Assembly (NCBI GenBank): GCA_021806005.1
Contig: JAJZDM010000024.1
Span: 1 to 39,811 of the forward strand
Source of the DNA: Acidobacteriota bacterium
Lineage (GTDB): Bacteria; Acidobacteriota; Terriglobia; Terriglobales; Acidobacteriaceae
Length of the DNA stretch: 39,811 bases
Direction: 5' to 3'
Shown here: piece by piece, positions 7,933-17,117 of the stretch
Layout of the letters: each line of letters begins with the position of its first letter
Position numbering within the stretch: the first letter of the stretch is position 1
Notes under the pieces: model-generated
What the model was told of the DNA's origin: nothing
What the model saw: the letters and a program-made list of their open reading frames with translations, nothing else
Database searches by the model: none
Program-made: the position numbers and the translations under genes

Positions 7933-10476
7933 TCACCGTTCCAGGAGCACGGTTTCATATTGGGGCAGGAGCGAGATGCTCGTGATGGCCGCAGCGGAAT
8001 GGGTGGCTTCAAGTTTGCTCCATGCGCGGCTGTCCAGGTAGATGGGTGCGCTGCGGCTCAAGGGAAGGACCTGGATGCGCAGCGGCTGATCGAAGATCTT
8101 GGGAACGAATCGCATCAGTCCGATCTCCCAGGGTGAACCGTTGTAAAAGTTGTCGTCCAGCAGATCGGCGTCCTGATTTCTGCCCGGATCGCTACCCCAA
8201 TAGGCGCGGCCAATATCTCCGCTGTAGTCCATCCGTAGAAACAACTGGCTGATTCCCGCCAGATTCTGCCGGGGCAGGGTGAACTCCCATTGAGCGGCTT
8301 GCTTAAATGCCGACTCCGGTGGAAGCGTGGCAACCCTGTGCTTTCTCCAGGGGACGCCAGAGCCGAGTCGTGTCGTCGGCGGAGGCCCGGGATCGCGCGT
8401 CTGTTGCCAGGTATAGCGAATCGTCGCCGCGGGAATCGATAGCTCGTACTCTGCCCATGGTTGCTGCTGTTGCACGGTGAGGGTGCGATGTTGGCCGGGA
8501 GCGACGGCAAGATCTGCCGATGGATAAAGTGCAACTTCGGCGCGGTTGGGGTTCTCGGTGCGCAGGTCCAGACGGTTGCCGGTCCAGAACAGATCGGCGG
8601 GCGAGAGGGCCAGAAGAGGGCGGCCCCGAAGCATCGGTTTCCAGAGGTCTTCGGCCTCAGCTTCGGTGAGGACGAGGATCTGGAAGGAGGGTTTGTGCTT
8701 TGGAGTCACACGAAGGAATGCATCCTGTCCCGCCTGGATGCCATCGATGTGGATGGCTCCGTCCTGCTTCCGGATGCTGGCTCCTCCGGCTTGGACGTCC
8801 TGGGTGTCCGCCGGATCGAAGACAAACTCGGGAGCGACTCCGGGCAGGGCGAAGAAGACCCAGGTGGAGTGGCTGCCGGTATGGATCCGGGTAACGAGCT
8901 GCGCTGTGCTGTAGCGCAGGGTGGCGCCCTCCATGGGCAGGTTGAAGGGCCAGATGAGGTAACTGCCGGCAGGGATAGTGACGGGCTGGGAGGGGACGCG
9001 CAGGGTTCCTCCAGGGAGGTCCAGTGTCGCTTGAAATCCGGTACGAGCGGGCATGGCCAACTGGCGCACGTAGTTGTTCACGAACAGGAATCCGTGCCCG
9101 TCCTTCTGGCGCACGGCGGCGCGGGTGACGCTGGTATCAGCTGGGCCGGAGGGCAGGCGGGTAGGAGCGAAGGGCATCATGGGCGCCAGATCGGAGCCGA
9201 AGGTGTCGATGAAGAGATGGAGCACCTTCAGCTTCCGGTAGCTCTTGCGCACCTGCCCGAACTCACCCAGCGGCGCCTGAAAGTCATAGGATCGGATGGG
9301 CAGATCGTTGGGGTACCCAGTGGCTTGGGACTCCTGCAGCGTGGTGAGCTTGCCCTGGGGATTGGCACCGCCTTGAAACATGTAGTACCCGTAAAGGTTG
9401 ACCCCCGAACCCAGCCCCGTGACGGAGAGGGATGCGATGTCGTCGGGATCGATCCAGGGCCGACGATGATAAGAGGTCTCCATGCCCCCACCGGCCTCCG
9501 TCTCGAGATACGGATAGTGATCTAGCCCATCTCTTGCTCCCATCGCGGCGGGGCCCTGTGCGCCCATGTCGCTGCCCGTGCGCTTGAAGTTGAAGAGGTA
9601 GACCGGGTTGGGAGGTTCGCGACGGATGGATCCACTCCAGAAGCCGTCAGGGTAACCACCCATCATGGGGAGCACCTGCCGCGGAGGGAAGTGGTGGGTA
9701 GGCCATCCGGTGGCTGAGTACAGGGGCGTCACGATTCCGTCAGCGATGGCCAGCCGCTTGAGCTCCGCAATGTGCGCCGCCCCGCCCAGCGGACCGTCGA
9801 CGCTGTACTCGTTTTCAAGTTGCGTTCCTATGATCGGTCCGCCCTCGCGCCACAAGAGACCATGGACCTGCCGGCCTATCTGGGCGTAGAAGAGATTGAC
9901 GTAATGCAGGTAGACGGGATCGTTTTGCCGGAGGTGGGAGGTCTTCTTGAGCAGCCAGTCCGGAAATCCGCCGTTGCGCACTTCGCCGTGATCCCACGGT
10001 CCGATCCGCAGGTAGACATACATCCCATGTTGAGCGCACAGCTCTACAAAATGGCGCAGATCACGGCGTCCCGACCAGTCAAACTGCCCCTCGACCTCCT
10101 CGTGGTGGATCCAGAAGACGTAGGTGGAGATGATCTGCACCCCGGCCGCCTTCATCTTGAGGATCTCCGTCTCCCAGTCCTTCTCCGGGTAGCGAGCGTA
10201 GTGAAACTCGCCCATCACCGGAAGCCAGGGCTTGCCGTCGAGGACGAGGTACTGGCTGTTAACCTCCAGGTTGTGACCGGTCGAAGATTTCCCCCCCAGC
10301 TCCAGATAGCCGGTCTCCGGTGGCGGAACCGGCTGGCGCAGATCGAAGGTGAGAGCGTTGTCCGCAGGGGGAGCGGCGGTTTGCCCGTTCGCGCCAGAGG
10401 CGGCGAAGCACAGAGACAGAGCGCCCATGGTGAGCAGCAGGAGAGAGCTGCGAGTTGGAGGGTAGAGATGGCTCAT
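7933..10476 (-). CDS. Secreted glycoside hydrolase family 35 beta-galactosidase
   Basis: 847 residues from the ATG at 10476, which has GAGAAG about 14 bases upstream. An alternative in-frame ATG lies at 10497. A signal sequence (SSLLLLTMGALSLCFAASGANGQ) is present. The TIM barrel opens with LVLDGKPWLPVMGEFHYARYP and YVFWIHHEEVEGQFDWSG, the GH35 equivalent of the usual HEP..G.FDF motif. The acid/base is E223 in IIGTQLENEYS. E327 in LETEAGGGMETSYHRR is the likely nucleophile, by analogy with the E-x-GGGM motif of related GH35 enzymes. The remaining ~450 residues are beta-rich accessory domains. GH35 releases terminal beta-galactose from oligo- and polysaccharides. It shares its intergenic region and a 16-bp operator type with the divergent hydrolase gene at 10760, and the same site occurs before the receptor gene, pointing to one regulon. 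Confidence 0.9.
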   Translation of the reverse strand: MSHLYPPTRSSLLLLTMGALSLCFAASGANGQTAAPPADNALTFDLRQPVPPPETGYLELGGKSSTGHNLEVNSQYLVLDGKPWLPVMGEFHYARYPEKDWETEILKMKAAGVQIISTYVFWIHHEEVEGQFDWSGRRDLRHFVELCAQHGMYVYLRIGPWDHGEVRNGGFPDWLLKKTSHLRQNDPVYLHYVNLFYAQIGRQVHGLLWREGGPIIGTQLENEYSVDGPLGGAAHIAELKRLAIADGIVTPLYSATGWPTHHFPPRQVLPMMGGYPDGFWSGSIRREPPNPVYLFNFKRTGSDMGAQGPAAMGARDGLDHYPYLETEAGGGMETSYHRRPWIDPDDIASLSVTGLGSGVNLYGYYMFQGGANPQGKLTTLQESQATGYPNDLPIRSYDFQAPLGEFGQVRKSYRKLKVLHLFIDTFGSDLAPMMPFAPTRLPSGPADTSVTRAAVRQKDGHGFLFVNNYVRQLAMPARTGFQATLDLPGGTLRVPSQPVTIPAGSYLIWPFNLPMEGATLRYSTAQLVTRIHTGSHSTWVFFALPGVAPEFVFDPADTQDVQAGGASIRKQDGAIHIDGIQAGQDAFLRVTPKHKPSFQILVLTEAEAEDLWKPMLRGRPLLALSPADLFWTGNRLDLRTENPNRAEVALYPSADLAVAPGQHRTLTVQQQQPWAEYELSIPAATIRYTWQQTRDPGPPPTTRLGSGVPWRKHRVATLPPESAFKQAAQWEFTLPRQNLAGISQLFLRMDYSGDIGRAYWGSDPGRNQDADLLDDNFYNGSPWEIGLMRFVPKIFDQPLRIQVLPLSRSAPIYLDSRAWSKLEATHSAAAITSISLLPQYETVLLER

Positions 10477-10530
10477 AGGTATTCTTCTCAAGACCATCGC
10501 TACTCTACGCGGTCCGGCTTACCCCGGCCA

Positions 10531-10546
10531 TCCGACCAGAGTCGGA
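10531..10546. promoter_or_regulatory. Shared inverted-repeat operator, copy 2 (GH35 promoter)
   Basis: TCCGACCAGAGTCGGA: perfect 6-bp arms TCCGAC/GTCGGA around CAGA, 55 bases before the GH35 start. It is the most symmetric of the three copies. Confidence 0.65.
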
Positions 10547-10681
10547 GTTGGTTTTATCGTCCGCAATTGCCGGGCGCGGAGCCGGCTCCGTGGCATGGGG
10601 CGCGGAGCGGGAGGGTGTTCGGGCTGTGACGAGGTTTGGCGGGTTGGGTTCGGATAACGGGAGAAGAGATTCTTTGTGTCA

Positions 10682-10697
10682 TCCGACCAAAGTAGGA
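10682..10697. promoter_or_regulatory. Shared inverted-repeat operator, copy 3 (clan GH-A hydrolase promoter)
   Basis: TCCGACCAAAGTAGGA, 63 bases before the hydrolase start at 10760. It differs from copy 2 at two positions. The flanking AT before it and TTCGCG after it also resemble the flank of copy 1 read on the other strand. Confidence 0.65.
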
Positions 10698-10759
10698 TTC
10701 GCGATGAGAGTATTTCGCATGAACTGGATGGCGGCCAGTGAGCACCAGGAGAAACGGGG

Positions 10760-12868
10760 ATGAAACAGGGTTTTGTGATGGCGGTGTCAACGGCCGTACT
10801 GGCATTGCTGGCCGTGGGAGCCCCTGCGCAATCCGCGGAGATGAAACCGTTCACAATGGACGATCGGGCGGGGCTGGCCGGATCTTCGCCGGCGGATGTG
10901 TCGTTTCTGCTGGATGCGCCGGCGGGGAAGCACGGGTTTCTACGCGCCGTGGATGGGCACCTGGAGACGGGCGATGGGCAAAGGATGCGGCTGTGGGGCG
11001 TGAACCTGACGGATTGGAGTCCGGGTTCGACCATGATTCCAGCCAGGAAGGACGCCGTGATGTGGGCTGCGACGCTGGCTCGCTACGGCGTGAACTGCGT
11101 GCGCCTGCAGTTTCTGGACTTTGTGACGCCGCGGGGACTGATTGCTGCGGGGAAGACAACGCGGCGTTTTGACGCAAGGCAGATGGATCGGGAGGACTAT
11201 TTCCTGGCGCAGTTGGAGAAGCACGGCATCCTTATCGACTTCAATCTACTGGTGGGGCGTCCCTTCCAGGCCGGCGACGGGGTGACGGACGCGGCGGACA
11301 TCGGTCAGGGAGCGAAGGGAGTCAGTCTCTATGATCCGAGGCTGATCAATCTGCAGCGAGAGTACGCGCGAGATCTGCTGACCCACTATAACCCCTACAC
11401 GAGACGGGAGTACCGCAATGATCCAGGGGTAGCGATTGTGGAGATCAACAACGAAGACGCGATCTGGGTAGGGTTTCGCGCTCCGGCCCCCTATTACAGC
11501 AAGGAACTGGATGCGATGTATAACCAGTGGCTGAGAAAGGAAGCACCAGTCGCGGAGGCGCTCGCGGTACGCAGAGAGAGCGGCGCCGGAGGGGAGGAAC
11601 CCGTTCCTCTGCTGACGGGGTCGGAGGTGACTGGAGCGCCGGCGGCAAGGTACAACGCGGAGGCACAGTTTTATCTCTGGCTGGAGCGGGGCTACTTCCG
11701 CAAGATGCGGGATTATCTGCGGAGGGGTCTGGGGGTGAAGTGTGTGGTGCTGGCCACAGCGGACCACAACCACGGCGGAACGGCCTACCCGCTGGAGTTG
11801 GCGCTCTCATCCTTTTCAGTACTCGACGGGCATGATTACTGGGAGGGTCCGTGGGAGAGAAAGGTGAAGTCGCCGATGGTGAACGATCCGTTGCATTCGA
11901 CTGCGGTTGAACTGTCACGGACTGCGGTCGAAGGCAAGCCGTACACGGTGAGTGAGGTGAACGAGCCCTTTGCCAACGATTATGAGGCCGAGCAGATCCC
12001 GATTCTTGCCGCGTATGGGGATCTGCAGGGCTGGGATGCGATCTTCTGGTACACCTTTGAACCGAAGAAGGATCTTGACGGGAGGCTTTATGTTGGAGAT
12101 CCCTTCGATATGTCCCTGGATCCGGTAAAGATGACCGAACTAGCCACGGGTGCGCTGATGTTTCTGCGCGGCGATGTGAGCGCGGCGCGGAAGGCGGTGA
12201 CGCGGTCGTACACCGAGGAGCAGGTCTTTGCCAGCGACCGGCTGCCGGGTGGGGACGGTCCCTACTTCACGCCGGGGTTTCCGCTGTGGCTGCCCCTGGA
12301 ACATGAGTCGCGCATCTCTTCGCTGCATGGGCCGGCGACGGCGGCGGTCAGCGGCGGCGAGCAACCGAATCCGATTGTTTCTGACACGGGAGAGGTTACA
12401 TGGAATCTCTCCCGGGAGGGTGAGGGGGCGGTGACGATCAACTCCCCCCGAAGCCAGGGGTTGATTGGTTTCCGGAGTGCAGAGACGCAACAGCCGGAGA
12501 ATATGACGGCGAAGCTGGACAACGCGTTCTCTGCCATCCTGCTGACGTCACTGGATGGGAGGCCAATCGCCGAGAGCGAACGGATACTGCTGACCACCGG
12601 TGCGCGCGTGACCAATACCGGAATGCAGTGGAACAGCGCGCACACGGGGTTGGCGAAGTGGGGAGGACCACCGACGCTGATTGAACCGGTGACAGGGGAG
12701 ATCGACCTGCATGGTTTGAAGGGTGCTGACGCGGTTCTGGTGCAGCCGCTGAACGGCGCGGGATTGCCCCTGGGCCCTCCGCTGCGCGCAACCCGCAACG
12801 GTGAGGCATGGGAGTTTGCGGCAGGCCAGACGGCGACGACGTGGTATGCCATTACGGTTCGGCGATGA
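10760..12868 (+). CDS. Secreted putative clan GH-A glycoside hydrolase
   Basis: 702 residues, with AGGAG 8 bases before the ATG and a signal peptide ending near GAPAQSA. The N-terminal half reads as a TIM-barrel glycosidase: RLWGVNLTDWSPG, then MWAATLARYGVNCVRLQFLD (barrel strands 1-2 of GH5-like enzymes), IVEINNEDAIW with E232 as the probable acid/base, and YTVSEVNEPF with E399 as the candidate nucleophile. After about residue 460 a beta-rich C-terminal domain follows. I cannot assign a GH family. The two-glutamate layout and the INNE motif place it in clan GH-A by inference. It is divergent from the GH35 gene, shares the 16-bp operator type, and is followed after only 21-36 bases by the sensor kinase gene, so enzyme, sensor and regulator probably share a transcript. 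Confidence 0.72.
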   Translation: MKQGFVMAVSTAVLALLAVGAPAQSAEMKPFTMDDRAGLAGSSPADVSFLLDAPAGKHGFLRAVDGHLETGDGQRMRLWGVNLTDWSPGSTMIPARKDAVMWAATLARYGVNCVRLQFLDFVTPRGLIAAGKTTRRFDARQMDREDYFLAQLEKHGILIDFNLLVGRPFQAGDGVTDAADIGQGAKGVSLYDPRLINLQREYARDLLTHYNPYTRREYRNDPGVAIVEINNEDAIWVGFRAPAPYYSKELDAMYNQWLRKEAPVAEALAVRRESGAGGEEPVPLLTGSEVTGAPAARYNAEAQFYLWLERGYFRKMRDYLRRGLGVKCVVLATADHNHGGTAYPLELALSSFSVLDGHDYWEGPWERKVKSPMVNDPLHSTAVELSRTAVEGKPYTVSEVNEPFANDYEAEQIPILAAYGDLQGWDAIFWYTFEPKKDLDGRLYVGDPFDMSLDPVKMTELATGALMFLRGDVSAARKAVTRSYTEEQVFASDRLPGGDGPYFTPGFPLWLPLEHESRISSLHGPATAAVSGGEQPNPIVSDTGEVTWNLSREGEGAVTINSPRSQGLIGFRSAETQQPENMTAKLDNAFSAILLTSLDGRPIAESERILLTTGARVTNTGMQWNSAHTGLAKWGGPPTLIEPVTGEIDLHGLKGADAVLVQPLNGAGLPLGPPLRATRNGEAWEFAAGQTATTWYAITVRR

Positions 12869-12904
12869 GGCGCCGGTTCTACAATTCCAGTGGGCCAGGA
12901 ATCG

Positions 12905-15889
12905 ATGTTGGAAAGCGCTGAACTACGAAAGCCGCTGCCGGGGAGGGCTGCACGATTTCTGACGTGCCTGGCCGTCGCAGCACTGCTGTGCGTTCCTGCG
13001 CTTGCGTCGGCCTGGGACGGCTACACGCGCAAGCTGTGGCAGGTCTACGATGGGCTGCCGGAACAGACGGTTCAGGCCTTTGCGCAGACGCAGGATCATT
13101 ACCTGTGGATCGGGACGACGGGAGGGCTGCTGCGCTTTGATGGCTCGCGGTTCGAACTGTTCGACCGCGCCAATACTCCGCAGTTGAAGGAGAACGGGAT
13201 CTTTTCGCTGCTGGTTTCGCAGGATGGGAGTCTGTGGATTGGCACAGAGGGTGGAGGGCTGCTGCGGTACAGGGACGGAAGGTTCCATTCCTATGGGGCG
13301 TCCGAAGGGCTGAGCGACCGGTTTGTCCGGGCGCTGCTTCAAGACGAAGACGGGACGCTCTGGGTGGGCACGGATAACGGACTGCTGCGCTACGCGCATG
13401 GCCGACTGGTGCGGGTGGACGGGACGGGGGATGTGCCGGCGCTGGCCGTCCATGCCATTGCCAGGGACCGCCAGGGTGGGCTTTGGGTAGGTGGCTCGAA
13501 GCTGCTGCGGATCTACGATGGCCACGTGCAGGAGTACTCGCTGCCGGGGGGCGGCAGCCTGAACCGGGTGAAGTCGATTCTGCAGACCAGTGACGGGACG
13601 GTGTGGGTGGGCACGGTATCGGGGCTGAGACGGTTGCGAGTTGGCGCCAGGCAGTTTGAGCGTGTGCCTGGCATCAGCCAGACGGTTCGGGTGCTGCGGC
13701 AGACTCCGGATGGAACCCTGTGGATTGGCACGATCGGCCAGGGCATCCTGCGGCTGAAGGATGGAAAGTTTACCTCCATGGTGGCACCGGGCTGGCTGCC
13801 CAGTAACACGGTGCTGAACATCTACGGGGACGACGAGCAGAATGTCTGGATTGGCACCCAGGCAGGGATGCTGCGGTTGACGCGGACGCCGGTGAGGATC
13901 ATTCCCCTTCCGCAGGCGGCGGATTCTGATTTTGGCACGCTGTATGAGGCTCCCGACAGGGTTCTCTGGGTGGTTTCCACCCATGTGTTTCAGGTGATCC
14001 ACGGCATAGCCCGGCGCTGGAACTATCCCGGGCTGGAGCCACTGCATGCGCGCAATATCCTTCGCGACCGCTCGGGGGGGCTGTGGATCGGTACCGACGG
14101 CGATGGCCTGGTCCGCATCCGGGACGGGAAGATCCTGCGCCTGACCACTCGCGATGGTCTGGTGAATAACTTTATCCGGGTGATGGCACAGGGCCGCGAC
14201 GGCAGCATGTGGTTCGGGACCGATGAGGGCGTAAGCCACTGGACGCCGCACGGCTTTGTGAACTATCGCGTGAGCAACGGCCTGTCCTACTTCAGCACCG
14301 AGGCTTTGATTCAGGATCACAAGGGGGACATATGGGTCGGCACCGATCGCGGGCTGAATGTCTTGCACGACGGTGGCTTTGTGAAGAATGGAGCAACGGC
14401 GGCGCTGGCGGAGGACAAGGTCTGGTCCATCCACGAGGATGCTGACGGAGGGATGTGGTTCGGTACTCGCGATGACGGGCTGTACCGATGGAAGCAGAAC
14501 CACCTGACGCACTACACCACGGCCCAGGGGTTGGCGAGCAACAGTATCTACCAGATTGTCGAAGACAGGCTGGGCGGGATGTGGTTGAGTGGACCCAATG
14601 GAATCTCGCTGCTTCGCCGGAGCGAACTGGATCAGCGGGCGGAGGATCCGGCGACGGAGTTGTCGCTGGCCTTCTATGGTGTCTCCGACCAGATGGAGAC
14701 GACGCAGATCTACGGTGGAAGGCAGCCATCCGGGTGCGAGGATGAGGCGGGAGGGGTATGGTTTGCCAGCAGCAAGGGGCCGATACACATCGCCAACGAG
14801 GTGAGCCGATCTTCGCCGCCGCCTCCGGTGGTGATTGACGATGTGGCGGTGGACGGGCGCAACCTGAACCTGGCACGGAAGATTGTGCTGAACCCGGGAG
14901 CGACCAGGGTAGAGTTGGCCTGGTCACCGATTCTGCTGCGCTCGCAGGAGGGGATGCGGTTCCGCTTCGAGATGGAGGGCTTCGACAAGCAGTGGAGCGC
15001 GGCTTCGCCGCGGCGAACGGCATCGTGGACCAACCTGCCACCGGGGCAGTATATCTTCCGCGTGCAGGCCTTCGAGATCGACCATCCGCAGGCGATTACA
15101 GAGGTGTCGCTGCCGATTGTACAGAGGCCTAGCTTCTGGCGAACTCCTTGGTTTGGCGCATTCTGCCTGTTGTTGCTGGGCAGCATCATCCTGGCAGCCT
15201 ACCGCTTCCGGTTGTGGCAGATGCAGATGCGTTTTGAGGCGGTGCTGGATGAACGCGGACGGCTGGCCCGGGAGATGCACGATACGGTAATCCAGGGGTG
15301 CGCCGGCATCTCTGCGCTGTTGGAGGCGCTTGCCAGCCTGGGTGAGGAGACAAGTTCTCTGCAGCAGAACCTGTTGGAGCATGCGCGTCGGCAGGTGAGA
15401 ACGACGATTGACGAGGCACGGCAGGCGATATGGAACCTGCGTCAGGGACAGCCTTCCGAGAGGATGCTGGCACAGATGCTGGAGGGAATGGCCAACCAGA
15501 TTGGTGGAGACTCGGGCGTGGCGGTGGAGTGCAAGGTGACCGGAAAGCCGTTCCCGCTGACCCAATTTGCCACGCATGAGTTGATGATGCTGGCACGTGA
15601 GGCCGTCAATAACGCGGTGCTGCATGGGCAGGCAAATCGGATTGAGTTGAAGGTAAACTTTGGACGCGATGAGTTGACGCTTGAGGTTGCCGATGACGGT
15701 GTGGGATTTGACCCGAAGATGGTCTTCACCTCCGAAGATCGGCATTATGGGCTGGTAGGAATGAGAGAGCGTGTCCAGGCCGTAGGCGGCGACTTTGACC
15801 TGGACAGCGCGCCAGGACACGGAACCAGGTTGACGGTGAGAACCCCGCGCCGGGTCTCGGGCGCGCGAAAGGTGATGGCGGGGATATGA
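12905..15889 (+). CDS. Membrane sensor histidine kinase with periplasmic beta-propellers (Reg_prop/Y_Y_Y)
   Basis: 994 residues from the ATG at 12905 (AGGA four bases upstream); a GTG at 12890 is possible but has no ribosome site. A signal sequence (RFLTCLAVAALLCVPALASAW) is followed by about a dozen Reg_prop repeats of the type DGTLWVGTDNGLLRY and GGLWIGTDGDGLVRI, which would form two periplasmic propellers. A Y_Y_Y domain follows (FRFEMEGFDKQWS, LPPGQYIFRVQA), then one transmembrane helix (FGAFCLLLLGSIILAAYRF). The cytoplasmic part is a HisKA_3 kinase with H792 in LAREMHDTVIQG and a HATPase (LAREAVNNAVLHG, VADDGVGFD, GLVGMRERV, GHGTRL). The layout is that of hybrid two-component sensors for polysaccharides in Bacteroides, but without the fused receiver and AraC parts. 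Instead it overlaps a separate NarL-type regulator by ATGA. The ligand is probably a breakdown product of the glycan attacked by the neighbouring enzymes (inference). Confidence 0.93.
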   Translation: MLESAELRKPLPGRAARFLTCLAVAALLCVPALASAWDGYTRKLWQVYDGLPEQTVQAFAQTQDHYLWIGTTGGLLRFDGSRFELFDRANTPQLKENGIFSLLVSQDGSLWIGTEGGGLLRYRDGRFHSYGASEGLSDRFVRALLQDEDGTLWVGTDNGLLRYAHGRLVRVDGTGDVPALAVHAIARDRQGGLWVGGSKLLRIYDGHVQEYSLPGGGSLNRVKSILQTSDGTVWVGTVSGLRRLRVGARQFERVPGISQTVRVLRQTPDGTLWIGTIGQGILRLKDGKFTSMVAPGWLPSNTVLNIYGDDEQNVWIGTQAGMLRLTRTPVRIIPLPQAADSDFGTLYEAPDRVLWVVSTHVFQVIHGIARRWNYPGLEPLHARNILRDRSGGLWIGTDGDGLVRIRDGKILRLTTRDGLVNNFIRVMAQGRDGSMWFGTDEGVSHWTPHGFVNYRVSNGLSYFSTEALIQDHKGDIWVGTDRGLNVLHDGGFVKNGATAALAEDKVWSIHEDADGGMWFGTRDDGLYRWKQNHLTHYTTAQGLASNSIYQIVEDRLGGMWLSGPNGISLLRRSELDQRAEDPATELSLAFYGVSDQMETTQIYGGRQPSGCEDEAGGVWFASSKGPIHIANEVSRSSPPPPVVIDDVAVDGRNLNLARKIVLNPGATRVELAWSPILLRSQEGMRFRFEMEGFDKQWSAASPRRTASWTNLPPGQYIFRVQAFEIDHPQAITEVSLPIVQRPSFWRTPWFGAFCLLLLGSIILAAYRFRLWQMQMRFEAVLDERGRLAREMHDTVIQGCAGISALLEALASLGEETSSLQQNLLEHARRQVRTTIDEARQAIWNLRQGQPSERMLAQMLEGMANQIGGDSGVAVECKVTGKPFPLTQFATHELMMLAREAVNNAVLHGQANRIELKVNFGRDELTLEVADDGVGFDPKMVFTSEDRHYGLVGMRERVQAVGGDFDLDSAPGHGTRLTVRTPRRVSGARKVMAGI

Positions 15890-16521
15890 GCGAAGATCAT
15901 CTGGGCAAGATCCGGGTGCTGGTGGTGGATGATCACCCAATCGTGCGTGTTGGAATCGCAGCGATTATCGATGCCAGGCCGGACATGATGACGGTCGCGC
16001 AGACGGGAGATGCCGAGGAGGCGATCCGGCTCTTTGAGCAGCATCTGCCGGACATCACCCTGATGGACCTGCGACTGCCGAAGATGAGCGGAGTCGAGGC
16101 CATTCGAGCCATCCGCTTGCGGCACCCCAAGGCCTGTTTTGTGGTGCTGACAACCTATGAGGGGGACGAAGATATCTACCAGGCGATTGAAGCCGGGGCT
16201 CGTGCTTACGTGATCAAAGGCATGCCGCACGAAGCACTGACGGATGCGCTGCGGCGTGTCCATGCGGGAGGCAGGTTCCTGCCACCGCCGATCTCTCGCG
16301 CGCTGGCACAGCGCACGCCCGATTCGGACCTGACCTCGCGCGAGCGCGAGGTGCTCTCGCTGCTGGCGCAGGGGAGGACAAACAAGGAGATCGCGATGGA
16401 GTTGGGGATTACCGTGGCTACCGTGAAGTGCCACGTCAGCGTGATTCTGATGCGCCTGCAGGCGACGGATCGAACGCAGGCGGTGGTGACGGCGTTGCAG
16501 CGCGGGCTTGCCCATCTGTGA
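15886..16521 (+). CDS. NarL/FixJ-family response regulator
   Basis: 211 residues. The receiver domain has acidic residues D15-D16 (VLVVDDHPIVR), phosphoacceptor D61 in LMDLRLP, a TTYEGDED switch region and lysine in YVIKGMP. The LuxR-type HTH is at residues ~147-205: LTSREREVLSLLAQGRTNKEIA followed by TVATVKCHVSVILMRL. The start codon overlaps the kinase stop (ATGA at 15886-15889), so this is the cognate partner of the kinase. NarL-family regulators such as DosR, VraR and LiaR bind inverted repeats with an ACT..AGT core. The three 16-bp repeats upstream of the neighbouring glycan genes have this form, making them candidate targets. That link is inferred. Confidence 0.95.
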   Translation: MSEDHLGKIRVLVVDDHPIVRVGIAAIIDARPDMMTVAQTGDAEEAIRLFEQHLPDITLMDLRLPKMSGVEAIRAIRLRHPKACFVVLTTYEGDEDIYQAIEAGARAYVIKGMPHEALTDALRRVHAGGRFLPPPISRALAQRTPDSDLTSREREVLSLLAQGRTNKEIAMELGITVATVKCHVSVILMRLQATDRTQAVVTALQRGLAHL

Positions 16522-17117
16522 GTTGGGTTGACGGGCGAGGCTGCGAATTCAGCCGGAGTTGCTTGTGACAGATGGAGGAAAGTCCCCTGTAAGACATTGT
16601 GTCTCCAGAGTTGACCTTCGCTTGTCTCGGGGGAGCGAGGCGGACTGCGGTCTGGCCAGCGATTCTGTGCTTGAAGCAGCGAGGGAGGATAGTGAGTATT
16701 CGCGTGTAACACCACCTGAGCGGTGGCGGTGTCGTTATGCTGTGATTCTTTAACAGGTTAGGGAAGAGAAGATCTTCTTGCGATTGGGCTGGCTCCAGGC
16801 TGTAATGTCGTTCAACGATGTAAACGGTCTTCTGACCGAGCGTTTCACGTTGCCAGGCTGCATTCCTCGTATCAGTAAATTCTGTTCCCTGCGGTACATA
16901 AGCCGTATCAGCTATCCCGCTGTGCATCGATCCCTGGCGGATACAAGGGGTACGTCAGGGGGTGACCTGTGTAATTATTTTTCCCATTTCTGTAACGATC
17001 TCCGACATCTGTGTCTTTATTGCGATGTAGAGAGCGCCTCGGGGATCTCCGTGAGCAGCTCGAGAGGTGTGTGAGGTGGACTTCTGTTGAGACAAGAGCC
17101 AACCGAGGAGTAAGTTT
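16522..17117. other. Gene-free 596-bp interval before the RND operon
   Basis: No supported coding sequence on either strand. The only local structure noticed is a short hairpin, CCACC (16712-16716) / GGTGG (16722-16726). AT-rich stretches near 16970-17000 may hold the efflux promoter, but I cannot name -35 and -10 boxes with confidence. Confidence 0.5.

Noticed and set aside
12923-14788. 621-codon open frame on the minus strand
   Set aside because: Antisense to the Reg_prop repeats of the sensor kinase; repetitive Pro/His/Gln-rich composition mirrors the repeated propeller codons.
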